Assembly (NCBI GenBank): GCA_034509425.1
Contig: JAVTVJ010000033.1
Location: 5,453,001 to 5,517,000, forward strand
From: Eopsaltria australis
Taxonomy: Eukaryota; Chordata; Aves; Passeriformes; Petroicidae
Reading direction: 5' to 3'
Length of the DNA: 64,000 nucleotides
The notes below the pieces were generated by a model, which saw only the letters and a list, made by a program, of their open reading frames with translations, was not told the DNA's origin and ran no database searches. The translations under genes were made by a program, and so were the position numbers. Position 1 is the stretch's first letter, and each line of letters opens with the position of its first letter. This document shows positions 35,600 through 46,999 of the stretch, piece after piece.

Positions 35600-35932
35600 C
35601 TTTTCTGAAAGAGGAGAGAGACTTTTTACAAGGATTTGTAGTGATCAGATGAGGGGCGATGGTTTTACATGGAAAGAGAGTAGATTTAAACTAGATAAAA
35701 GCAAGAAATTATTTATGAGGTTGGCAGTGAAACACTGGAACAGTTTGCCCAGAGAAGTTGTGGATTCCCCATTCTTGGAAGTGTTCAAGGCCAGGTTGGA
35801 TGAAGCTTTGAGCAACCTGGTCTAGTGAAGGATGTCCCTGGCCATTGCAGGAGAGTTTGAACTAGATGATCTTTAAAGGTCCATTCTAACGCAAACCATT
35901 TTATAATTCTATAATTCTAGATTCTAAATATC
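35600..35932 (+). mobile_element. CR1 LINE fragment, 3' end (plus strand)
   Basis: The frame from 35595 to the stop at 35823-35825 reads GERLFTRICSDQMRGDG...VKHWNSLPREVVDSPFLEVFKARLDEALSNLV when assembled from its parts. This is the last ~70 residues of CR1 ORF2 without an internal stop, ending at the natural ORF2 stop. The 3' untranslated region follows ('gaactagatgatctttaaag', 35859-35878) and ends in degenerate octamers, ATAATTCTATAATTCTA, near 35902-35920. It is 5' truncated near 35600. Despite the open frame it has no catalytic domain. Confidence 0.93.
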
Positions 35933-36214
35933 TCCTGTCTTAAACATTTCAGAAAGCAATGCCACTTATATTGTCTCATATAGGTTTTAATTTCTGTGGG
36001 TATTTGTATCTAGAAGTACATATGTTAAAACATAGTTTTATGGACTCAGCGGTGAAGTTCTAACAGTATCCTACTCATTTGGATCAAGATTTTAGTTTAT
36101 ATTTAATGTTCTTCTAAGAATTTATAAGAACTTCAATAACTGTGTATAGATGAGCAGAACAAGTTGTTCAGTGATATTTTAAACCACAAGACCAAAGTCC
36201 TCTTCCCATTGCTA
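35933..36214. other. AT-rich spacer
   Basis: About 280 bp of AT-rich DNA with nothing recognised. Confidence 0.5.
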
Positions 36215-36880
36215 AAGGCAAAGAGTGGGGAATTGTGCTTTATGTAAGGGAGTGGCTGTACTTCATGGAGCTCTGCCTAAGGACAGGAGTTGAGCCAGCT
36301 GAGAGCTGGTGAGTAAGGATTAGAGGGCACTCTAACACATCATTGTGGGCATATTCTGTAGCTGATATGACAGTGAAGAACAGGTAGATGAGGCCTTCTT
36401 CAGATGATGAGAGGGGTATCTGCTGGAGGGAAAAACCAACAGGGTACTGATGACAACTGCTTGACACAGGTAATCAAGGAGCTAATGGGGGGACATATTC
36501 TGGACCTCATACTTACTAATGAGAGCTGAGAAGGATGGAAGCAGCCTTGTCTGAAGCTACCATGAGCTTGTGTTTATAAACTTGAGATGAGGGAGCAGGA
36601 TCTCAGTCCTGAATGTCATAAGACCAGACTTTGGCCTATTCACATATCTGTTTGGAAGAATCTCAAGGAATATGGTACTGAAAAAATGGGAGGTGGAAGA
36701 TAACTGTTTGACTTCTGTGGATCAAGAACAATCCATCCTGATAAGAAGCAACTCAAACAAAGACAGCAGGATGTCTGGATGGATGAACAAGCACTAAGTT
36801 TAAACGTAAAAAGGAAACATAAAATATAAACTTAGGTACAGGTGACCTGGCAGAAAAATAGAGACAGCTTCTTAGCAACA
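36215..36880 (+). pseudogene. CR1 LINE ORF2 fragment, endonuclease-to-RT linker (plus strand)
   Basis: 'tatgtaagggagtggctg' (36241-36258) starts the recognisable part. It is followed by 'ggcctattcacatatctg' and 'tttggaagaatctcaagg' in the 36630-36670 area, then 'gtctggatggatgaacaag' (36773-36791) and 'taaacgtaaaaaggaaacat' (36801-36820). These match, in order, the CR1 ORF2 region between the endonuclease and reverse-transcriptase domains (…RADFGLF…LLGRV…WMNKELL…LKRKKE type). Stops interrupt every frame. The fragment lies downstream of two pieces from later parts of the element, so the three are not one collinear copy. Confidence 0.85.
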
Positions 36881-36903
36881 GGAATGCTGTTGAAACAAAG
36901 AGC

Positions 36904-36962
36904 TTCCTTCCTCCTTTTCTCTTTTCTTTTTCCTTCTCTTCTCTTTCTCTTTTTACTTTTAT
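36904..36962. repeat. Polypyrimidine run
   Basis: About 59 bp nearly all C and T on the plus strand, in a mixed CTTCC/CTTTTC pattern without a fixed unit. Confidence 0.8.
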
Positions 36963-38599
36963 AGTCACATTTTTAACCATGTAATCATGTGTTATATTTT
37001 ACAGTCTTTGGAAATATATAGTAGTATTTTCTTAAAAATTAAATTAATATAGAAAAAATGAGAGAGAAATGAAAATACGAAAATGGGAATATGAGTTTTC
37101 AGATTTCATGCTGGAAAACACTGAATAAGGTCAACAAAACTGCCAAGGTCTGGTAAGTTGCTGAGCTATTAAGAATGACAAATTGCTGACCATATTGCAT
37201 TTTATTGGATATGTGACACCCAGTAGGAAACTCCTGCTCCACCACATGGAAAATGGAACTGATATAATTGTATTGTTCCCTCTTGTGTTAAGAATCACAT
37301 CTATTCATCTTCAGCCAAATTCCACCCACCATGTAACACTTTTAACAAACTCCTCCTTTTTTTTTCTTTCCTGATTGTGAGGTCCTCAGAGTTTTAATGT
37401 ATTTTTCTAATTTTAGAAATCTGTTACTGAGGTCCTTGGGCAAAATTCTGCATTTCCAGTTCACCTATGATTCCTAAGTCAGGCTTTCCAAGCAAATTCA
37501 TTGAACTTGTGGGCAGAAATATGAATGTCAGCACAAAACAAAATGGCCAAATGCGATGAGAAAGGGTTGCCATTTGGTCCTGCTTTCCAAAAATGGACAG
37601 AGACACATCTGGCATGGCACACTTTGTGGGCTTCGAATAGAGGGGTTACAACTCTAAGAACCAAGGTGTGCTTTCAATGATCTAAGTATAAACAGTTCTT
37701 CTGGGGAGTGATTAAATTGGCCTGGCAGATAATACCAAATACTCTCTAAAACTACTCATAATAAATATTTGACAAAAGGATTCATCTCAATCAATACTAC
37801 TGACACTAGAAGTGATATATATGAAAATTACTAAAATATAAAACTGATATCAGAGTCTGGGATTTCAGTTTTAACTTCTTTCTCTACCCCAACCTTGTGA
37901 GTTTTGTGGATTTAATAAATCTATTATAGATACACATATAAATACAGGGATAGTACAAGTAAGATCAGCTTTGAAATTATATTTTCATATAATTTGTAGT
38001 TTAATTGCTGGTTTGGATTTTTAATAGAGCTGTGCCATGATCGTTAAAGCTATGTAGCACCTTCTTTCAAGTTCAAAATCTAAATATGTATTGTATTTTA
38101 GAAATAGAATTGCAGACTGATGAGACATTTCATTTATAAAAGTGCTGACAGAAATATACCTGTGGCAGTCTGGCTGTAAACCTTTATTGTATTATGATAT
38201 TCTGTACTTTTATGAACAAGAAAATGGTTAGAATTTCTTTTCGTGTGCAGGGGTGGAGCTCTCTTTCTTCCTTAATTTATTTTCATTAGATCATATTTTT
38301 TAGGTTAGACTATATTTCTTGAGAAAAATTCAGTAACATTAGTCTGCATGTTATATGTGGTCTTAGATTAGCAATGTTAAAAAAAAAGCAGCTTAGTGAT
38401 GAATATATCAGCACACTCCTTTAAGCTGATGAGATGTTGTCCTTAAGCTGTGGATGTAAATTTTATGGATAAGAGTTAGCCTAGATAGACAACACAAGAA
38501 TATTGGTGGTGGAGACAGAAAACAGAGTGACAGAAAGAAGAAGAGGAGGAGATGGGAGACATTGGAGACTGGGTATTGATGTTCCTTAGCCTTCATTAA
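36963..38599. other. Non-coding stretch
   Basis: About 1.6 kb of AT-rich DNA. The part at 37420-37660 is slightly GC-richer. Overlapping minus-strand ORFs there share no known domain. Confidence 0.5.
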
Positions 38600-39400
38600 C
38601 TGGAGGCATATTCAAGGCTCTGCCTCTGCCACTGGTCATTACTGACATCTTGGGAATGTGGAAATACTTTTAGGACTCCACACTGGCTGAGGCTGCACAG
38701 TACAAAAGCTCTCTTGACTTCTGTCTCTTAAAGGAACCTGAAATGTAACTGAAAATTCAACTTGTGGAGCTAAACTCCTAAAATGTAGGTATTGCAGCAC
38801 CGGGCTTGATTGATTTTTGAATCTGCTGATCCCTGTCTTAAGTCCAAAGATTGTGTTTATCTGAAGATGAAAACAGGTAACCAGACTTCTTTTAGCTCCT
38901 AACTCCTGCATATCTAGACCCATTAGAGTACCTACCCTGCATGACTTTGAGCATTACTCAGAGCGGCCAGCTGCCTCCCTAACATGACGTAGTGTCCTAA
39001 AGCTGTCAGTTCTCTGAGATTGTCATGGATGACTTGAATCCTCTTATTAAGGATAAGACGTTTATTAAGGATAAGAAGTGAGACTCCTGCTGGTGTGCCA
39101 TTTCCTCTTGCAGCAACCTAAATATAGGTGGGTGCTGAACAAATGCCCTGGTGTAATTACTGTTAATCTGTAGGTGGATCTGTCGTGGGAGATGTGCCAT
39201 ATTGGCTGTGCTGCCTTAAGTCCTGCCACCACTTCAGTACAACACAGGCAGCCCAAAGGCACTGCAACACATCCTACAGCCCAGAGCAGACGCCTCTTGT
39301 TACATAGGATGTCCAAAAGGGCAGCAATGCTTGTTTTTGGCCAACTGCACTGTCTAATTTTAGGTGACAGTAGTTATGCAGACTCTACTAACTAGAATTT
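38600..39400. other. GC-elevated patch of unknown origin
   Basis: Compared with its flanks this 800-bp patch is richer in G and C, and several overlapping ORFs on both strands (38639-38923 minus, 39065-39316 minus, 39174-39395 plus) are open at the same place. None shows a domain I recognise. It includes a 15-bp direct repeat, TTATTAAGGATAAGA, at 39044-39058 and 39062-39076. It could be an unrecognised old retrotransposon, a retrocopy or a transcribed non-coding locus. Confidence 0.35.
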
Positions 39401-40439
39401 ATTGTGGAAGACTCCTAGATTCTGAGCTAATATTTCCTATGCAAATATATAAATTTCCTTGAGTATAGCTATTTAGTTTAAGTATATACAATCTGCAGTT
39501 GAAATCTACCTTTTTGATTTTCAGTGCATCTACATACTGAAAGCTTCCAGGACAGCTGCTTGAATATCTCTGAAAATTCCATTTCCTATGTAAATACATG
39601 TAAACAAAATTGGAATAAAACCTCATTGAAAAATACCCTGAATGAAAAAAAGTAGTCTGCTCGTCTGCTCTTATTTTTACTTTTTTTTTTTTTTTATTTT
39701 TAATTCTATTTATTTTTATTGCAATTTTTGCAAAATGTTAGAGAAACAATCCTTAATTTAAAAAAAAAAAAAGAAACACAAAGAAACTCAACCAACCAAC
39801 CAAAACTAAACACCAAACTGAAAAGTTCATTAGCTGCAACTGTAGTTTAGTGTTTATTGTTAAGAAGCATTTTTCATCCTGAACTGTATCATGTTTCACA
39901 AGTAAAACATTAGGAATTGCATATTGCATAAAAATATGTTCAAACACAACAAATATGATAATGAATACTCGATCTGGGGGAACCGTTGAAGAGAGACTTT
40001 TCTGTATATAAAAATCTTTGTTTGAGTCAAATTCTGGTGCCACCAGCTTTATTAATTTTTGGTTTATAGTATTTGTATTGACTATCAGATGATACTCTAG
40101 ACAACAGTAGTTAACAGTCCCTTAAAATAATGGGATGGTTTTCATAAAAAAATAATTTCAAAAATATAAATTCAAATTATTTCAAATTAAATTATTAATA
40201 TATCTTTATTAGGTACTTATGTCTCATTTCCCTTTTGGTTCTTAGATATGCTGCTGTCTGGCAGTAACAGCATTTCCATTGTTTCCAAAAGGCATATAAG
40301 CTTGGTAAGCTCTATTTTTCGGTGTGAACTGGAGATAACACTTAATGTCTTTCCAAATATGAACTAATATGAAGATTTCATATTCTGTAGTACATACTCA
40401 CTGATACCTCGGGTAAGCTGGAATCTAGTTCAGCTTAAA
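39401..40439. other. AT-rich stretch with T and A runs
   Basis: A T15 run (39681-39695) is followed 64 bp later by an A13 run (39760-39772). The two could pair as a weak inverted repeat. No gene is recognised. Confidence 0.55.
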
Positions 40440-40740
40440 GTGCCTCCTGATTTCCACAGAGTTATACGAGCATGACCTCAGCAAGGATCAGAATAGCAGT
40501 TATCTTTCAGCATTCTGTGTTTGTCAGTGGTGATGCAGAAGAATCTTTTTGATTGTCAGTAGTGACAACCAGGAGAAACTTGCCACTTACACCTGCTTCA
40601 ATTCCCTGGCAAAGGAGTGTTTGAGATATGCCTTCCTGACTTCTTTAGCAGTTTGCCCTGAAATGGAGATCAGCTTCTTTGTATTAGTGAGGATAGATGT
40701 CGACAAACTGAGATTTGCTCCAGAAATTTATTAGGAGCAC
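40440..40740 (+). other. Coding-like patch without recognised product
   Basis: The 61-codon frame at 40549-40734 sits in a patch with more even base composition. It translates to a cysteine- and leucine-containing peptide (for example ...LATYTCFNSLAKECLRYAFL...). I do not recognise the sequence, no acceptor-donor pair is evident, and a single open frame of this size is expected by chance. A decayed retrocopy is possible. Confidence 0.2.
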
Positions 40741-40760
40741 ATGAAATCTTACACAGTTTG

Positions 40761-40781
40761 TATATATATATATATATATAT
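40761..40781. repeat. (TA)10 microsatellite
   Basis: Ten TA units plus one T, followed by 80 bp of TA-rich sequence with further TATATA runs up to about 40826. Confidence 0.95.
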
Positions 40782-40826
40782 TTATAACTTTATACATAAC
40801 TTTTTATATATAACAAATTTATATAT

Positions 40827-43800
40827 AGAGCCTTATACTTATATGTATCTCCTACAGTTGCTTGTGTCTACGTACATACCTCTTGGCATAACTTTACTAC
40901 CTCTTGCTTGGTTTGCCCCAGATACAGAAAGCAAGTAGGACTTGACATGCATATGAGGCGTAGCGAATTTCAAGATACTCTAAGGATGCAGATTTTTAGA
41001 GTACTTAAGTTATTTTTTTAAACCGCAAGCCCTCCTTGCTCATAACTATAGTGACATTGGTGCTCTGCTGTAATATCTCATTAGTTGTGTGAGGCTTAGA
41101 GTGTTGGTTTAATCCCTGATTTCAGAATTTGTCTACACTGTCTGCTGGCTCTAAGGAAACTGAACGATGCTGAGTTGTATTTCTGATTTTAGTCTTACTC
41201 TGGAATTGAATTTTCTCTTCATCCTGAGTTTTATTACTGTGTTGCAAACCACATTTATTTCCAGTAAAGATGTGCAAGGCAAGGTATGTGTGTGTGGTGG
41301 ATAGCTGGGGATGGGTAAAGAAATGAAGGAAATTATTTTTGTAATGGTTTCTTAATGTCAGGATGCTTCTGCTAATATAGCTGTATTTCAGTTTCTGCTG
41401 AAGTTCACTAGAAAGGAATTTACTTGTAACAGTTTTCTCCAATGCTTGTCACATTACTATAATGTAAACTTGAGTGTCTTTTATAAATTGTAGGGTTAAC
41501 TGAATTTCTAGCAATTGAAAAGAGAGTACTTACTACAAAACTGCTCATCTATGAGTACTTGTCAAGTCTAAATCCTTGATGATATTCTCCAGCTCAAAAC
41601 ATTCTGCCGTGTGTTTAGACACCTCGTGTTTTGGTGCTAATGTACAACAGTAGGCATGGTACAACACTGCGTGTTTGCAGCGTTATCTGTAAGTGATACA
41701 CTAGACTCCGTCTGTCTCTCTGACTAACATTGTCCCACTGCTTAATTAACAATAAAATGCAATTCTTGTGATCTTTGAAAGTAACAACTGGTCTTTTTTT
41801 CCTCTCTTGGGCAGGTTTTCCCGAATAACTCTGCCTTCTAAACTCCAAACCTCATAGTTTTTTTCCCTCATCAATATCTAAGTCTTTATCTTATAAAAAG
41901 AGAATATAAATTTTCTTATATTTGTGAGGTTTACAAGTTGAAATCAAATGCAGTAATTGAAGTCAGCAAGACTTTTTTGCCACCTGGCTTTCTCCCTCAA
42001 AATTTTACTTCTGGCCAAAGACAGAAATCATTATGTTGGCAATTTAGGCTCCTAACAGAACAGCTATTATAAAAGGAGATAAGAAAAAGGAATTATTAAA
42101 TCCTTACATTCTGGTTTTTTGGTTTTTTTTTTAAAAAAAAGAGTGCTCAGCATCGAAGTTTTGTGTTATTCTATTTTCCTTTCTGAAGTTCTTTGCTTTA
42201 TTGTTCAGAAAACATCTCTTTCAAACCATGTCTGAAAAAGAAATAAAGAAAGAATTTGTTTCCATGAAAATGCAGGACACCCCATTGCAATAATACTTAA
42301 ACTGAGTTTTATTTTGTCTTTGCACGTGGTCTCAAAGTGTTTCTGTTCAAGAAAGATTTTTTCTTACTGCAATAGATTTCCGTTCTCATTGGAAAGTTAT
42401 TTTTAGAAAATTTATTTTGAATCAATGAAAAACAGTAAATATTAGAAAAGGAGAAATTCATCTGAACAGTCAAGTTCAGTCAAGCCAAGGAAGCCTTTTT
42501 ATGAAACAGATATAGGAACTTGATTAGCTCATAATCTAAGACATTGCTTTTTTTTTTATGAAGCGCTAATCAAACAAACTTTTAAAACACATTCTTATAA
42601 GACATATGTATAAAGCTCATTTCAAGTTCAAACAGGTAAATAATTTGGAAAGTTATTTTCACCATGTTGTCTATAATAGATGCATCATTGGCCCAACATG
42701 TCTACTTCAGACCCTTTGACATTATAAAATATATAAGAGGTCATTTCCTATGGCCTTGGACAGCATTTTATCTTCCCAAATCAACCATTGAACAAGTAAG
42801 TGTGTATTTCAAGGCAATTCCCTGCCTTTCAGAGGTCAGTGTGGTTCAGCAGCATTAGACTTCAGTTTCTGAAGTGCTTTGAAATACCTCAGGAAATAAG
42901 TAGAAAAAAAAATCACTGTTAGGTGGTGTGGTTTGTGTTGGGATTTTTTTGTTTTGGTTTGGCTTGTTTTTTCTTCTGAACTGAAATCATTAGAAAAGAA
43001 AGAGTGTTTGCTGTCTTTGTGAGAAATCCATCTGTTGTCTTACTAGCACAATATGAACCACAGTCCAGTCACATATATATATTTAGAAAACACAGACATA
43101 TATACACACAAAAATATATATAAATTGGATTAGGAAGACTAATTAAAACCATAAAATTTTGCTGAAGTAGTAGTGGTGTTGGATTTATGTTTTCTGGTGG
43201 AACTTTTATTATAGACGTTTGGAGAAAACTTTATATGAAATATTTCTGAGTGTCACATTGGGTTTGACACAGGTTCAAACAATTTTAATTGATTCATAAT
43301 GAAAACTATAGTCTCTTGAAAAGAATACAGCTGCACATTTTCAGCAATCAAACTTTTGTTATTGTCTATGAACTTCAGTTAATTAAGTGTGCATAATAGC
43401 AGAGATTTCCATTTTAAGATCTTATGTGCTTCGGGAAATAGAAACAGAAAATAAGAGGATAAATCCTGGGTCCTTTTTAAGTCTCATTCTTATATGAACT
43501 GCATTTATATTAACTTAAAATAGGTGGAATTAGACTGTATTCAACGTTCTAATACTGTTTATACACTTAATATATAAAAACTTAAAAATTTTACTTCAGA
43601 CTTTCATTTGTTTTGTCCATACATATGTAAATAAACAAACCTATGGAATATAATGTGGAAAAAATGTCTAGTGATATATCTGAGACAACTTTTTCTGTTA
43701 TCCACCGCCAATTAAAACAACTCCTATTATAGACAATAACATATTACTTATTTCCTGTTTTTTTTCTCTTGCTAAATCATAAACAGTCCTATCTCAGAAT

Positions 43801-46800
43801 GTATAACATATGACACTAAGATTTTTTTTACATCAGTTCTAAAGGAAAATTAATAAAACATATAATTTTCTCTAAAATAATCTGAATTCTGTGTCTGCTC
43901 CTGTCTCATTCATTGCTCCTCTCAGGAAGTTCGGGAAATTAGGCTTGAATGTCCCATTTTTAAATAATGACTTAAACAGGTCTGACTTGCATTATCTATC
44001 TCCTTTCTTTGCTTCCTTTGATAATAAAATATTCTTGTCCTTTGCTTATTAATTTTATATGTGGGCATAATTGAGATAGGTGTATGAAACTTGACACCTG
44101 CATGAACTCTTCTGTATTTTTGAGTCATGATGCAGCTGAAGACATCAGCAAGAAATATCACTTCTTTTTGTTAGCCTCTGGCAGATTTAATAAATATCCT
44201 CTTTACCTGAACCAAGATGACCTTTTTTCCATCATGTAGGGAATTAACTATCGGTGATCATCCCAGGACTCTAGTTCATTAAAAAGCACAAGTATCATGA
44301 GATGTCTGATTAAGTTATTACTCTAAAACCAGAGTGGACTTAGTATTAAACATCATACCACAGTTTCAGGTAAAAATGGATCTCACCAGATATCTATTAA
44401 ACAGAATGTGGGTTAATAAATGCAGAGGCAAATTCACTATACAATTCAAAAATTTAAATTCCAAGTCATGATTTGAGGACTTTCTGGTTTCAGAAAAATA
44501 TTTTAAGTAAGCATATAGAATTCATTAATGAAAGCATTAGCTTTTACTTACAGTTCCTGGGAAAATATTCATTGTGCTGAATTTAAAGCTAATATCATAT
44601 TATCTAAGACAATTACATCATGGCTTTTTCTGTCTGTTGGCCACAAACGAAGGCTGCAGCAGGTTTCTACAAAATTAGAACTTTCTAAGATTTATTATAG
44701 TATTCAGCATTCATAAAAACCTTTCTGTTAAGCCCTCCAACAACATGCTGTATCTTGGCAGAAAACCAGCAAGTTATGATAGCTGTCTGATATTAATTAA
44801 TAATTTAGCTTTTACAATTGTCCTGGCTTTTATCCTAGAAGTGCTTTTTTTGTGAGCTTTGGCAGTTTATTAGCAGATGCACTACAGGCAATTAGAAGAT
44901 GTCATCTTCATATGGCTTTGCTGCCCATTCATCTATTTCATAAAACATTTTTATTGCTTGCATTTGACTTGTGTTGGAACAGGTACAAAAATATTTGCAT
45001 CTTAAGTAAGATATAAATGCTTTACATCGGCTTTCTTGCCATAGGAAATATATGTGTTGGGATAACTGTTTATTTAATGGGAATACTAAACATGAAGGAA
45101 GAGACTGAATCTTTATTTGATTTCTGTAACACATATTAAGACTTAGAGTCAAAAGAGGTTGTATGTGACAGCCTGGTAATTTATCTAACATTTTGAATAA
45201 AACAATTTGAAAATTATTTTGTTAAAAGAGCTTCAATTGTTTTAGGTTTTAGTTAGCAATGGTGTTCTGGATACTTTTATCCTCTCTCTTATTTCTTTTT
45301 GTGTCTAATATCTGAGAGAAGAGAGAACAACACAGTAAATAAGTTGAGATGTATTTATCATGTATGAAGTGGTCAGAGAAATATTTGCAGATTCCTAAAT
45401 ATTCTAAACATCCCAAGTGTTTAGACTTATTTTGAACACGCTCTGAAAATTCTTGCTTTAAATTAATTTAGTATACTTAATGTTTAGATTTGATTGTATG
45501 TTATTTTTCCCACAGAGGATATTTCCCTGCCATGTTTGGGAAGACATTTGGAACACCAGCTTATTGACATGAGTTAAGGTATAATGTACACAGAAAAAGT
45601 AGTTTGCAGTTCTTGATATAAAACTTAGTGATTTCCAGCTGTGTAATAAAGATTACAATGGACAGTATTTTGAACTGTTGCTCTAAAAAACATCTTTTTA
45701 AGTGTGATTCGTCCATATTATATATTTATACTATTTATACATAAATGCAAAATTTAAAATTGTTTAACGCTTGATAAACTACCTGTAAAGTCAGTTTTAA
45801 CATAACACATAGCCCCAAATACTTGTCAAAATACAGTTTTACAATAAAAAACAGCAAAAAAACCCTCTTTAAACTCCTATGATCTTATATAATGTATGCA
45901 AATATAAATGCAGTCAAGATGTACTGAAGGATGGCTATGGAAATTGACAGTGAACATTTGCTTTAAAATACTTGGCCAAATTACAAATATAGAAATTCTA
46001 AATCTAATATTTTCGTGATCTGCAGAGGTCATTTTATGGAGGAAAACAGAAACATCTGTTGAATAACTAGTTCAGGTAGCAAAAAAATCCACACAGATTT
46101 TCTCTTATATCCATTCTATAAGAATACTTTACAAGTTCATAATTGTAAAGTCTTATGAAAATTACTCTAGCTTTAATTTTTACAGAGCATATGAAAATTA
46201 CATTTTAATGTATGCTAGTGAAAATTGAGTAAGCAGAGAGCAGTAACCTGGAAATGCTAAAGAAATTGTTAGTGCCAAATAAACTTCAGGATGAGTATGA
46301 AGCTCACAAAGACAACAAATGCATTTTTACTGATATATTCAACACAGGAGAAATGATGAAAAAATATTACATTTTAGTATTCTCTTTGGATTAACAGCGG
46401 CAGCTAGATGAAACAATTTATGATACATTAAAGTGTAACCATACGAGCTTTCATCTGGAAAAACCATTACTTGGTTGGGATACACTCCTTTCTGACTAAA
46501 TCAAGAGAAGGAACTTTCCAGACCTACTTGTAGAGGAGCTCTTGGTCCATTGTCTCTCACCTCTGTTACTGTGGGACCACATGAGGGAACTTGACATGGG
46601 AACTTGCTTCAACTTCAGTTGAATTTCTACAGTTTTACCTGGACAGCATACAGTAAGAACTAAAGCTGACCTAGTTTTAAACCAATAATATTTATTGTTT
46701 TCAGAAATAGTGGTTAACAGGACTCAGTACACATTGGATTAATATTTTTGTCCGTTCAGTGTTTGAAGTATCACAAATCTCTGCATTTGTTGCAATATTC

Positions 46801-46999
46801 TGTGTCAGAAAAAAAGAATAAAACCCTTTCATGTTTCACTTATTAAGGAAATAGACTGAATAGAAATACATTGAATTAGCAACCAATATTTTGGACATTT
46901 TCATCACAATATATTTCCTTGACTAATAGGTTTGTCAATGTCATATCGTGGTTCTGCTTAGTCCTATTCTTTATTGAATGACAACTGTTCCTGACAGAG
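40827..46999. other. 6.2 kb AT-rich non-coding stretch
   Basis: No gene or clear transposon is seen. The longest ORF outside repeats, 106 codons on the minus strand at 41122-41442, shows no domain. Short TA and CA mixed repeats lie at 43071-43125, and a T-rich/A-rich boundary at 42115-42140. Confidence 0.55.

Noticed and set aside
41122..41442. 106-codon minus-strand ORF as a possible small protein gene
   Set aside because: No domain, no recognisable promoter or exon structure. One such ORF is unsurprising in 64 kb over six frames.
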